Assembly: GCA_033675265.1 (NCBI GenBank)
Contig: JAUJYZ010001025.1
Coordinates: forward strand, 62,001-126,000
DNA: 64,000 bases
Direction of reading: 5' to 3'
Source of the DNA: Actinostola sp. cb2023
Taxonomy: Eukaryota; Cnidaria; Anthozoa; Actiniaria; Actinostolidae
Below are positions 48,728 to 62,401 of the stretch, one piece after another. The notes under the pieces were generated by a model. The model searched no databases and had not been told where the DNA came from. It was given only the letters and a program-made list of their open reading frames with translations. Each line of letters begins with the position of its first letter. Position 1 is the first letter of the stretch. The translations under genes were made by a program, and so were the position numbers.

Positions 48728-50062
48728 CTAGTAGTTGGTTTAACCAATGAAGTGCCGTCGTATATGTTTGCATGGTGATTTTAAAGAAAATGTGGTGTAG
48801 AGTCAAACAATGATATAACACAACTTTTAACTTTATTTATAACGATATGTAACAAGATCAAGAACAATGTAACAACTCAAAAGATGCAAATACATTCCAG
48901 GAAAAAAATATTCCGCTCGCTGATTGGCTATTCATGAGATCGTCATAGAAACCACCAACGGTCTATTTTGATTGGCTCTCACATGCAAACCATCAAAAAC
49001 CGGTTTCAAACCTTTTGAGTATTGAGCGGAAAGTCGGAAACAAACGTAACATGTCGAGTGATAGTGAACATTTCGATCGTGTAGGCTTTCATAGCGCCGT
49101 TCAGTTCGAGTTAGCCTCCGAGTTTCCTAATGTCAGTAAGCTGAAGTCGGTTCACGAATTCGAAGTCTCACTTGATCAGTTCATCAAGCGACGAGATGTT
49201 TTCTCTTCGCAGAACGCCGCCATGCAGCAAGCTAAGCACAGCTGAAAGTCTCTCAGGTCTAGTTCAAACACTGCGTTAAGCTCTACTGAATCAAGAACGG
49301 CAGAAATAATACAATGATCGTTTTCCCCCCCAATAAACAGAACACGTTCTCTGGCGTTTCGAACGAGTTCCCCCCATGTTTGTTTTGATTCATTCGCTGC
49401 ACACCACGTGAAACGTGACACATGCAAATTAGTCCTGGCAATAAAACCGGTTTGACAGGAAGTGAACTCTAAAGCGAGGCTGTCCGTCGGAGATGTCTCG
49501 AGTGGCCAGAGGTTTGTGGAGTGAACTTTCTCAACGATATACATTTAGCACGGAAAATTACTCTCTCTAAATCGTGAAACTTCTCAAAACCACTGGCACC
49601 CAGGGTAATGCCAATGCCATGAGGAATCCAAAAATGTACGCTGTCGTTATATGTACGGGCGAACATGTAATGTACACGTGATGCATGCGATGTACACGTG
49701 ATCCGCTGTCATCTGCAATGTTTACGTAACGTGAATATTGTTTCTCTTCCCAGTAAACTGCGACACTTTTCATAGCTTTTGAGATATGCACGTGATAGAG
49801 ATTCTGATTCTTGAATTTTATTCACCCAATGGTTTTACAATCTTCCATGTAAAACCTTTTGGATTGGGATTTCGCGATGGTTTCTTGTCGGCCGTGGGAA
49901 CGGTCTATTCTGATTGGTTGATTTGGGTTTAACATGTGATGTACACGTGATGTAATGTCCGCTGTCATACGTTATTGCAGGCGCGTGTACATAACCACCT
50001 CGAACATTTTAGAAATGTATTGGCAAAGAATAGTAGGCCATCTCCGCTTCGCTCCGACGGCA
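48728..50062. mobile_element. 1.34-kb insert in the satellite, copy 1
   Basis: Joins the satellite at CATAGTTA on the left and TTACTGG on the right with no clear target duplication. It carries CCAAT-type motifs (CTGATTGGCTATTC, TTTGATTGGCTC) and repeated ATGTACACGTGAT motifs (49670-49700, 49930-49950). A 64-codon frame from ATG at 49051 ends at 49245; its LKSVHEFEVSLDQFIKRRDVF segment faintly recalls the start of RecQ-like helicase genes. On the reverse strand the insert ends TTGGTTAAACCAACTACTAG, a short palindrome just before CTAG, as at Helitron 3' ends. The opposite end lacks the canonical TC, so the class is uncertain. Confidence 0.5.
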
Positions 50063-51034
50063 ATTACTGGTGCACGTGTCATGTATTATGTATATATAAT
50101 ATATATAGTATGCATATTACTCTGACATTATTTATATTGCATTCAGTCTATACATAGTTATTACTGGTGCACATGTCATGTATTATGTATATATAATATA
50201 TATAGTATGCATATTACTCTGACATTATTTATATTGCATTCAGTCTATACATAGTTATTACTGGTGCACGTGTGATGTAGTATGTATATATAATATATAT
50301 AGTATGCATATTACTCTGACATTATTTATATTGCATTCAGTCTATACATAGTTATTACTGGTGCACATGTCATGTATTATGTATATATAATATATATAGT
50401 ATGCATATTACTCTGACATTATTTATATTGCATTCATCTATACATAGTTATTACTGGTGCACGTGTCATGTAGTATGTATATATAATATATATAGTATGC
50501 ATATTACTCTGACATTATTTATATTGCATTCAGTCTATACATAGTTATTACTGGTGCACGTGTCATGTAGTATGTATATATAATATATATAGTATGCATA
50601 TTACTCTGACATTATTTATATTGCATTCAGTCTATACATAGTTATTACTGGTGCACGTGTCATGTAGTATGTATATATAATATATATAGTATGCATATTA
50701 CTCTGACATTATTTATATTGCATTCAGTCTATACATAGTTATTACTGGTGCACATGTCATGTAGTATGTATATATAATATATATAGTATGCATATTACTC
50801 TGACATTATTTATATTGCATTCAGTCTATACATAGTTATTACTGGTGCACGTGTCATGTAGTATGTATATATAATATATATAGTATGCATATTACTCTGA
50901 CATTATTTATAATTTGCATTTGGTCTATACATAGTTATTACTGGTGCACATGTCATGTAGTATGTATATATAATATATATAGTATGCATATTACTCTGAC
51001 ATTATTTATATTGCATTCAGTCTATACATAGTTA
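50063..51034 (+). repeat. 97-bp satellite, array 4 (10 copies)
   Basis: Same unit; it forms the second part of the 2.3-kb higher-order block. Confidence 0.97.
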
Positions 51035-52369
51035 CTAGTAGTTGGTTTAACCAATGAAGTGCCGTCGTATATGTTTGCATGGTGATTTTAAAGAAAATGT
51101 GGTGTAGAGTCAAACAATGATATAACACAACTTTTAACTTTATTTATAACGATATGTAACAAGATCAAGAACAATGTAACAACTCAAAAGATGCAAATAC
51201 ATTCCAGGAAAAAAATATTCCGCTCGCTGATTGGCTATTCATGAGATCGTCATAGAAACCACCAACGGTCTATTTTGATTGGCTCTCACATGCAAACCAT
51301 CAAAAACCGGTTTCAAACCTTTTGAGTATTGAGCGGAAAGTCGGAAACAAACGTAACATGTCGAGTGATAGTGAACATTTCGATCGTGTAGGCTTTCATA
51401 GCGCCGTTCAGTTCGAGTTAGCCTCCGAGTTTCCTAATGTCAGTAAGCTGAAGTCGGTTCACGAATTCGAAGTCTCACTTGATCAGTTCATCAAGCGACG
51501 AGATGTTTTCTCTTCGCAGAACGCCGCCATGCAGCAAGCTAAGCACAGCTGAAAGTCTCTCAGGTCTAGTTCAAACACTGCGTTAAGCTCTACTGAATCA
51601 AGAACGGCAGAAATAATACAATGATCGTTTTCCCCCCAATAAACAGAACACGTTCTCTGGCGTTTCGAACGAGTTCCCCCCATGTTTGTTTTGATTCATT
51701 CGCTGCACACCACGTGAAACGTGACACATGCAAATTAGTCCTGGCAATAAAACCGGTTTGACAGGAAGTGAACTCTAAAGCGAGGCTGTCCGTCGGAGAT
51801 GTCTCGAGTGGCCAGGAGGTTTGTGGAGTGAACTTTCTCAACGATATACATTTAGCACGGAAAATTACTCTCTCTAAATCGTGAAACTTCTCAAAACCAC
51901 TGGCACCCAGGGTAATGCCAATGCCATGAGGAATCCAAAAATGTACGCTGTCGTTATATGTACGGGCGAACATGTAATGTACACGTGATGCATGCGATGT
52001 ACACGTGATCCGCTGTCATCTGCAATGTTTACGTAACGTGAATATTGTTTCTCTTCCCAGTAAACTGCGACACTTTTCATAGCTTTTGAGATATGCACGT
52101 GATAGAGATTCTGATTCTTGAATTTTATTCACCCAATGGTTTTACAATCTTCCATGTAAAACCTTTTGGATTGGGATTTCGCGATGGTTTCTTGTCGGCC
52201 GTGGGAACGGTCTATTCTGATTGGTTGATTTGGGTTTAACATGTGATGTACACGTGATGTAATGTCCGCTGTCATACGTTATTGCAGGCGCGTGTACATA
52301 ACCACCTCGAACATTTTAGAAATGTATTGGCAAAGAATAGTAGGCCATCTCCGCTTCGCTCCGACGGCA
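51035..52369. mobile_element. 1.34-kb insert in the satellite, copy 2
   Basis: Almost identical to copy 1. One C is missing from the C run near 51633 and one G is added near 51814 (GGCCAGGAGG versus GGCCAGAGG). These indels change minus-strand frames: here one frame stays open for 127 codons (51590-51973), while in copy 1 it is broken. Neither translation shows a recognised domain. Confidence 0.8.
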
Positions 52370-55300
52370 ATTACTGGTGCACGTGTCATGTATTATGTAT
52401 ATATAATATATATAGTATGCATATTACTCTGACATTATTTATATTGCATTCAGTCTATACATAGTTATTACTGGTGCACATGTCATGTATTATGTATATA
52501 TAATATATATAGTATGCATATTACTCTGACATTATTTATATTGCATTCAGTCTATACATAGTTATTACTGGTGCACGTGTGATGTAGTATGTATATATAT
52601 AATATATATAGTATGCATATTACTCTGACATTATTTATATTGCATTCAGTCTATACATAGTTATTACTGGTGCACATGTCATGTATTATGTATATATATA
52701 ATATATATAGTATGCATATTACTCTGACATTATTTATATTGCATTCAGTCTATACATAGTTATTACTGGTGCACGTGTCATGTAGTATGTCTATATAATA
52801 TATATAGTATGCATATTACTCTGACATTATTTATATTGCATTCAGTCTATACATAGTTATTACTGGTGCACGTGTCATGTAGTATGTATATATAATATAT
52901 ATAGTATGCATATTACTCTGACATTATTTATATTGCATTCAGTCTATACATAGTTATTACTGGTGCACATGTCATGTAGTATGTATATATAATATATATA
53001 GTATGCATATTACTCTGACATTATTTATATTGCATTCAGTCTATACATAGTTATTACTGGTGCACGTGTCATGTAGTATGTATATATAATATATATAGTA
53101 TGCATATTACTCTGACATTATTTATATTGCATTCAGTCTATACATAGTTATTACTGGTGCACGTGTCATGTATTATGTATATATAATATATATAGTATGC
53201 ATATTACTCTGACATTATTTATAATTTGCATTTGGTCTATACATAGTTATTACTGGTGCACATGTCATGTAGTATGTATATATAATATATATAGTATGCA
53301 TATTACTCTGACATTATTTATATTGCATTCAGTCTATACATAGTTATTACTGGTGCACATGTCATGTAGTATGTATATATAATATATATAGTATGCATAT
53401 TACTCTGACATTATTTATATTGCATTCAGTCTATACATAGTTATTACTGGTGCACATGTCATGTAGTATGTATATATAATATATATAGTATGCATATTAC
53501 TCTGACATTATTTATATTGCATTCAGTCTATACATAGTTATTACTGGTCACGTGTCATGTATTATGTATATATAATATATATAGTATGCATATTACTCTG
53601 ACATTATTTATATTGCATTCAGTCTATACATAGTTATTACTGGTGCACATGTCATGTAGTATGTATATATATAATATATATAGTATATGCATATTACTCT
53701 GACATTATTTATATTGCATTCAGTCTATACATAGTTATTACTGGTGCACATGTCATGTATTATGTATATATAATATATATAGTATGCATATTACTCTGAC
53801 ATTATTTATATTGCATTCAGTCTATACATAGTTATTACTGGTGCACATGTCATGTAGTATGTATATATAATATATATAGTATGCATATTACTCTGACATT
53901 ATTTATATTGCATTCAGTCTATACATAGTTATTACTGGTGCACGTGTCATGTATTATGTATATATATAATATATATAGTATGCATATTACTCTGACATTA
54001 TTTATATTGCATTCAGTCTATACATAGTTATTACTGGTGCACATGTCATGTAGTATGTATATATAATTATATATAGTATGCATATTACTCTGACATTATT
54101 TATATTGCATTCAGTCTATACATAGTTATTACTGGTGCACATGTCATGTATTATGTATATATAATTATATATAGTATGCATATTACTCTGACATTATTTA
54201 TATTGCATTCAGTCTATACATAGTTATTACTGGTGCACATGTCATGTAGTATGTATATATAATTATATATAGTATGCATATTACTCTGACATTATTTATA
54301 TTGCATTCAGTCTATACATAGTTATTACTGGTGCACATGTCATGTAGTATGTATATATAATATATATAGTATGCATATTACTCTGACATTATTTATATTG
54401 CATTCAGTCTATACATAGTTATTACTGGTGCACATGTCATGTAGTATGTATATATAATATATATAGTATGCATATTACTCTGACATTATTTATATTGCAT
54501 TCAGTCTATACATAGTTATTACTGGTGCACATGTCATGTATTATGTATATATAATATATATAGTATGCATATTACTCTGACATTATTTATATTGCATTCA
54601 GTCTATACATAGTTATTACTGGTGCACATGTCATGTAGTATGTATATATAATTATATATAGTATGCATATTACTCTGACATTATTTATATTGCATTCAGT
54701 CTATACATAGTTATTACTGGTGCACATGTCATGTAGTATGTATATATAATATATATAGTATGCATATTACTCTGACATTATTTATATTGCATTCAGTCTA
54801 TACATAGTTATTACTGGTGCACGTGTCATGTATTATGTATATATAATATATATAGTATGCATATTACTCTGACATTATTTATATTGCATTCAGTCTATAC
54901 ATAGTTATTACTGGTGCACGTGTCATGTAGTATGTATATATAATATATATAGTATGCATATTACTCTGACATTATTTATATTGCATTCAGTCTATACATA
55001 GTTATTACTGGTGCACGTGTCATGTAGTATGTATATATAATATATATAGTATGCATATTACTCTGACATTATTTATATTGCATTCAGTCTATACATAGTT
55101 ATTACTGGTGCACATGTCATGTAGTATATGTATATATAATATATATAGTATGCATATTACTCTGACATTATTTATATTGCATTCAATCTATACATAGTTA
55201 TTACTGGTGCACGTGTCATGTATTATGTATATATAATATATATAGTATGCATATTACTCTGACATTATTTATATTGCATTCAGTCTATACATAGTTATTA

Positions 55301-58300
55301 TACTGGTGCACATGTCATGTATTATGTATATATATAATATATATAGTATGCATATTACTCTGACATTATTTATATTGCATTCAGTCTATACATAGTTATT
55401 ACTGGTGCACATGTCATGTATTATGTATATATAATATATATAGTATGCATATTACTCTGACATTATTTATATTGCATTCAGTCTATACATAGTTATTACT
55501 GGTGCACGTGTCATGTAGTATGTATATATAATATATATAGTATGCATGTTACTCTGACATTATTTATATTGCATTCAGTCTATACATAGTTATTACTGGT
55601 GCACGTGTCATGTATTATGTATATATAATATATATAGTATGCATATTACTCTGACATTATTTATATTGCATTCAGTCTATACATAGTTATTACTGGTGCA
55701 CATGTCATGTAGTATGTATATATAATTATATATAGTATGCATATTACTCTGACATTATTTATATTGCATTCAGTCTATACATAGTTATTACTGGTGCACG
55801 TGTCATGTAGTATGTATATATAATATATATAGTATGCATATTACTCTGACATTATTTATATTGCATTCAGTCTATACATAGTTATTACTGGTGCACATGT
55901 CATGTAGTATGTATATATAATATATATAGTATGCATATTACTCTGACATTATTTATATTGCATTCAGTCTATACATAGTTATTACTGGTGCACATGTCAT
56001 GTAGTATGTATATATAATATATATAGTATGCATATTACTCTGACATTATTTATATTGCATTCAGTCTATACATAGTTATTACTGGTGCACATGTCATGTA
56101 GTATGTATATATAATATATATAGTATGCATATTACTCTGACATTATTTATATTGCATTCAGTCTATACATAGTTATTACTGGTGCACATGTCATGTAGTA
56201 TGTATATATAATTATATATAGTATGCATATTACTCTGACATTATTTATATTGCATTCAGTCTATACATAGTTATTACTGGTGCACATGTCATGTAGTATG
56301 TATATATAATATATATTAGTATGCATATTACTCTGACATTATTTATATTGCATTCAGTCTATACATAGTTATTACTGGTGCACATGTCATGTAGTATGTA
56401 TATATAATATATATAGTATGCATATTACTCTGACATTATTTATATTGCATTCAGTCTATACATAGTTATTACTGGTGCACATGTCATGTAGTATGTATAT
56501 ATAATATATATAGTATGCATATTACTCTGACATTATTTATATTGCATTCAGTCTATACATAGTTATTACTGGTGCACATGTCATGTAGTATGTATATATA
56601 ATATATATAGTATGCATATTACTCTGACATTATTTATATTGCATTCAGTCTATACATAGTTATTACTGGTGCACATGTCATGTATTATGTATATATATAT
56701 ATATAGTATGCATATTACTCTGACATTATTTATATTGCATTCAGTCTATACATAGTTATTACTGGTGCACATGTCATGTATTATGTATATATAATATATA
56801 TAGTATGCATATTACTCTGACATTATTTATATTGCATTCAGTCTATACATAGTTATTACTGGTGCACATGTCATGTATTATGTATATATAATATATATAG
56901 TATGCATATTACTCTGACATTATTTATATTGCATTCAGTCTATACATAGTTATTACTGGTGCACGTGTCATGTAGTATGTATATATAATATATATAGTAT
57001 GCATATTACTCTGACATTATTTATATTGCATTCAGTCTATACATAGTTATTACTGGTGCACATGTCATGTATTATGTATATATAATATATATAGTATGCA
57101 TATTACTCTGACATTATTTATATTGCATTCAGTCTATACATAGTTATTACTGGTGCACATGTCATGTAGTATGTATATATAATATATATAGTATGCATAT
57201 TACTCTGACATTATTTATATTGCATTCAGTCTATACATAGTTATTACTGGTGCACATGTCATGTATTATGTATATATAATATATATAGTATGCATATTAC
57301 TCTGACATTATTTATATTGCATTCAGTCTATACATAGTTATTACTGGTGCACGTGTCATGTAGTATGTATATATAATATATATAGTATGCATATTACTCT
57401 GACATTATTTATATTGCATTCAGTCTATACATAGTTATTACTGGTGCACGTGTCATGTAGTATGTATATATATAATATATATAGTATGCATATTACTCTG
57501 ACATTATTTATATTGCATTCAGTCTATACATAGTTATTACTGGTGCACATGTCATGTAGTATGTATATATAATATATATAGTATGCATATTACTCTGACA
57601 TTATTTATATTGCATTCAGTCTATACATAGTTATTACTGGTGCACGTGTCATGTATTATGTATATATAATATATATAGTATGCATATTACTCTGACATTA
57701 TTTATATTGCATTCAGTCTATACATAGTTATTACTGGTGCACGTGTCATGTAGTATGTATATATAATATATATAGTATGCATGTTACTCTGACATTATTT
57801 ATATTGCATTCAGTCTATACATAGTTATTACTGGTGCACGTGTCATGTATTATGTATATATAATATATATAGTATGCATATTACTCTGACATTATTTATA
57901 TTGCATTCAGTCTATACATAGTTATTACTGGTGCACATGTCATGTAGTATGTATATATAATTATATATAGTATGCATATTACTCTGACATTATTTATATT
58001 GCATTCAGTCTATACATAGTTATTACTGGTGCACGTGTCATGTAGTATGTATATATATAATATATATAGTATGCATATTACTCTGACATTATTTATATTG
58101 CATTCAGTCTATACATAGTTATTACTGGTGCACATGTCATGTAGTATGTATATATAATATATATAGTATGCATATTACTCTGACATTATTTATATTGCAT
58201 TCAGTCTATACATAGTTATTACTGGTGCACATGTCATGTAGTATGTATATATAATATATATAGTATGCATATTACTCTGACATTATTTATATTGCATTCA

Positions 58301-59868
58301 GTCTATACATAGTTATTACTGGTGCACATGTCATGTATTATGTATATATAATATATATAGTATGCATATTACTCTGACATTATTTATATTGCATTCAGTC
58401 TATACATAGTTATTACTGGTGCACATGTCATGTATTATGTATATATAATATATATAGTATGCATATTACTCTGACATTATTTATATTGCATTCAGTCTAT
58501 ACATAGTTATTACTGGTGCACATGTCATGTATTATGTATATATAATATATATAGTATGCATATTACTCTGACATTATTTATATTGCATTCAGTCTATACA
58601 TAGTTATTACTGGTGCACGTGTCATGTAGTATGTATATATATATAATATATATAGTATGCATATTACTCTGACATTATTTATATTGCATTCAGTCTATAC
58701 ATAGTTATTACTGGTGCACATGTCATGTATTATGTATATATAATATATATAGTATGCATATTACTCTGACATTATTTATATTGCATTCAGTCTATACATA
58801 GTTATTACTGGTGCACATGTCATGTATTATGTATATATAATATATATAGTATGCATATTACTCTGACATTATTTATATTGCATTCAGTCTATACATAGTT
58901 ATTACTGGTGCACATGTCATGTATTATGTATATATAATATATATAGTATGCATATTACTCTGACATTATTTATATTGCATTCAGTCTATACATAGTTATT
59001 ACTGGTGCACATGTCATGTAGTATGTATATATAATATATATAGTATGCATATTACTCTGACATTATTTATATTGCATTCAGTCTATACATAGTTATTACT
59101 GGTGCACATGTGATCATGTAGTATGTATATATAATATATATAGTATGCATATTACTCTGACATTATTTATATTGCATTCAGTCTATACATAGTTATTACT
59201 GGTGCACATGTCATGTAGTATGTATATATAATATATATAGTATGCATATTACTCTGACATTATTTATATTGCATTCAGTCTATACATAGTTATTACTGGT
59301 GCACATGTCATGTATTATGTATATATAATATATATAGTATGCATATTACTCTGACATTATTTATATTGCATTCAGTCTATACATAGTTATTACTGGTGCA
59401 CGTGTCATGTAGTATGTATATATAATATATATAGTATGCATATTACTCTGACATTATTTATATTGCATTCAGTCTATACATAGTTATTACTGGTGCACAT
59501 GTCATGTAGTATGTATATATAATATATATAGTATGCATATTACTCTGACATTATTTATATTGCATTCAGTCTATACATAGTTATTACTGGTGCACGTGTC
59601 ATGTATTATGTATATATAATATATATAGTATGCATATTACTCTGACATTATTTATATTGCATTCAGTCTATACATAGTTATTACTGGTGCACGTGTCATG
59701 TATTATGTATATATAATATATATAGTATGCATATTACTCTGACATTATTTATATTGCATTCAGTCTATACATAGTTATTACTGGTGCACGTGTCATGTAG
59801 TATGTATATATAATATATATAGTATGCATATTACTCTGACATTATTTATATTGCATTCAGTCTATACA
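52370..59868 (+). repeat. 97-bp satellite, array 5 (about 77 copies)
   Basis: Same unit and orientation, with mixed CACGTG/CACATG and a recurrent TATATAATTATATATAG core variant (54060-54660, 55725, 56210, 57960) that is rare in the other arrays. It ends at CAGTCTATACATA against a foldback element. Confidence 0.97.
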
Positions 59869-59874
59869 TACATG

Positions 59875-60487
59875 TAGTTAGTAGAGGGGACTGGTTGGGA
59901 AACCTTTTGTTATATGTTTTTGTTCGTTTTTTTTTTCAACTATGACCGTGCACAAATCTTTTGTTTTGTCATTGTTTTGCCTTAATTTGCTATGGTTGAG
60001 CAACTGAACCCAAACGTTTCTTTTGGCTGCTTGTTTCGATATATTCCAATACTCCAGTTTCGAGTTGTTTAATATGCACCTTGACAAAAGACGCATTTGC
60101 TCAGCCTTAGCCTCAATTCAGCATAAATTATTCACAAAATAATACCAACGAGAATGTGAAAAATGTTGACATAGGACAATAGAATCATTTTTTAATTCCA
60201 CAGGTTATTCTCTGGATTGAGGCTAAGGCTGAGCAAATGCGTCTTTTGTCAAGAAGTACAGCAGTGTCTAAGCAACTCGAAACTGGAGTATTCAAAATTA
60301 AATATATATTAGAATATTTAAATAAGTAATCCAATAGAAAACATTTGGGTTCAGTCGTTTAGCCATTTTCTAATGAATTTGAACAAACATTGTGCACGGT
60401 CAGGACCCGTTCAACATCATAATGACATTAGGAATCTTAGAACAAAGAAATATAAAAAGGCTTCCTAACCATTCTCTCTACTAACTA
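59875..60487. mobile_element. About 610-bp foldback element at the satellite edge
   Basis: Long inverted arms: TAGTTAGTAGAG...ACTAACTA at the ends, then GACCGTGCACAA, CTGAACCCAAA, ATACTCCAGTTTCGAGTTG and GACGCATTTGCTCAGCCTTA, each matched by its reverse complement in the right arm. A ~80-nt centre separates the best-paired parts. The minus-strand frame at 59878-60096 lies inside it and is not considered a gene. Confidence 0.85.
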
Positions 60488-60605
60488 TGGTACATATATG
60501 TATACAAACTGTATACATGTACATGATGTAGTTCTAAAAATTATTACTCAGTCTCCCCAAGGCAAATACTTTGGCATTTGAAGGGGACCCTGCAAGAACA
60601 GAGTA

Positions 60606-60687
60606 AGTGAATTGTGATCAAAACCCAAATTCTCATTTGAAATTCAAAGATCCTACAGGAGAATTTAATTTTTGATCAGAGTTCACT
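60606..60687. repeat. 82-bp short TIR element
   Basis: AGTGAATTGTGATCAAAA pairs with TTTTGATCAGAGTTCACT. The centre CAAATTCTCATTTGAAATTC is closely similar to an HRI-intron sequence at about 30250-30285, so this is a dispersed family. Confidence 0.65.
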
Positions 60688-60796
60688 ATACGTTATTGTT
60701 ATTGTTGCATATTTGGAACCCTTCATTTAAGTCAATCAGTAAGAATTGGCCATATTGTGGTCATGTCTTGAGGATTTACAGATTAATCCCGGTATA

Positions 60797-61099
60797 ACTG
60801 CCTCCCAAATGAATTCATGCAATGATCAATTAAGTGACCTATATATATGGAAGCACAGCACTCAGTGATTGCATGAGGAAACTGGGCATTACATGTACGA
60901 CTGCCTCCCAAATGTATTCATGCAATGATCAATTAAGTGACCTATATATATATGGAAGCACAGCACTCAGTGATTGCATGAGGAAACTGGGCATTACATG
61001 TACATGTACGACTGCCCCAAAATATATTCATGCAATGATCAAAATAGTGAGCTGTATGGAAGCACAGCACTCAGCAGTGATTGAGGAAACTGGGCTTTA
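60797..61099 (+). repeat. About 110-bp tandem repeat, 3 copies
   Basis: Each copy has TTCATGCAATGATCAA, TATGGAAGCACAGCACTCAG and GAGGAAACTGGGC. The third copy is the most diverged and is truncated. The small frame over it is repeat translation. Confidence 0.9.
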
Positions 61100-62218
61100 G
61101 GCAATGTATATTAAAAGCTTAAGTTTAATAATGCTTCATACCAAATGATAAAAATCACAAAAAGACCGCTCATGTGTAGAATCGAATGAACAGTTGAGTG
61201 TGCACTCTGGGGATAATCTGAGCCAAATGTTACAAGTCAGTATTCATGTCATTATATTTTATCCTTCTTTGAGAGTCAAATTGGTCCATCCAAACTATGC
61301 TATCTGCTGTTAATTAATATTTGGAGAATTTGCTAACCTTCTCAAAGGTTTAAAAAGTGCAGAAATACAAACACAAAAGGAGACCAGATTGCAGAATATA
61401 TACGTACCCCCCACTCAAGTACCATTAGGTGGAGACGCCAACATGTTAATGTGTTAGTACATATACGGTTATTAAAATTATAAGAATTAATTAATATCTT
61501 AAAATAACCTGGCCCATCGTTGGTGCGTTGATGCATTGACATCATAAAAGTTGCTTCGTCAAGCCCGTTGATGAGTTGACATCATACTGTGTTGCTTCGT
61601 TCTACTACTTTGAACAGAGAAACTCACTCACACCCATACTTCTCTCGATAGGGAGATAGAAGATAGATAGCCATATATGGACTAACGTATTGGCATGTTG
61701 GCATCTCATGCAACTACAGTAACATACATTGTACTTGAGTGAGGGGGTATTCTCCCAGGGGGGAAGGGGGGGTACTCCCAATAATTACATGATACATTGT
61801 ACATGTATGTGCGGCGGTAAAGGATCCAGATTTTGGGCCATTTGATTCTCTAATCCAGGTAAAATGAACGCATAAAAATCATTAATCCAGGTTATAGCCG
61901 AAAAAAACATTTATTAATTTTTAATAATTTGCATAACGTGGTTCGGTTTGAAATCAAAATGCAACTTACAAAATGTGTACATTTATATTTATGCTAATTT
62001 CAAGATCTCTGGCCCAAACAGCATTGAAATTTCCCTCGCAGATATAGAGGACAGAAGATGAAGCCACGAAGATTAATAATAATAATAATTTAATTCTTGA
62101 AAAAGCGCATTCCATATAAATCTCACGATTGCATATTTAAAGCTAGCTTACTACTGGACAATCAAAGTAAAGAGGTGTTGAAATCTATCAGTAAGTCATA
62201 TGCTATATTATTATGCCT
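61100..62218. other. Non-coding stretch before the HRI first exon
   Basis: Contains a direct duplication of about 50 bp (GCGTTGATGCATTGACATCA / CCGTTGATGAGTTGACATCA, 61525-61605), a G-rich stretch (61740-61785) and a short AAT run (62075-62092). If the long-intron model is right this is part of HRI intron 1. Confidence 0.5.
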
Positions 62219-62307
62219 TTATAATTGTTGTCGTGCAGATCCCTTGTCTTTAGTAGTGTGTTTACAATAGAGAGACACCATGAGGTGCATGACTAAGCAA
62301 TTCTTAC

Positions 62308-62401
62308 CGTCAAACTCATTCAATCGTTGAGGAAGACGTGGAAGCTCGATCTTCGAACGTGTCCATCTTGTCGTCCCTGGATTCAGCGGTGGAAATTCCA
62401 T
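62308..62401 (-). CDS. EIF2AK1: Probable first coding exon of HRI (EIF2AK1)
   Basis: ATG at 62401 opens 31 codons (MEFPPLNPGTTRWTRSKIEL...) ending GACG followed by a consensus donor GTAAGAA. The exon leaves one extra base, exactly what the HRI exon at 32169 needs (acceptor ATACAG, then AT AAT GAC); the join reads NEFD-DNDHTPT. It gives HRI the extra N-terminal residues expected before the LLLVSLLE block, and places the promoter next to the divergent DDX28-like gene. It implies an intron of about 30 kb filled by the satellite. Phase agreement alone has a one-in-three chance of being accidental, and the peptide is too short to recognise by itself. Confidence 0.6.

Larger units (their letters stand above)
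48728..53340 (+). repeat. Higher-order tandem duplication of a 2.3-kb block
   Basis: The block (1.34-kb insert plus about 10 satellite units) occurs at 48728-51034 and again from 51035, a 2307-bp offset. Private variants recur in both halves in matching order: GTGTGATGTAG at about 50270 and 52577, and TTATAATTTGCATTTGGTC at 50906 and 53219. Within the inserts only two single-base indels were noticed. Confidence 0.9.

Noticed and set aside
32195..59868. Regular repeats that might look like a CRISPR array
   Set aside because: The units are contiguous 97-bp tandem copies with no unique spacers, in a eukaryotic genome with introns; this is satellite DNA.
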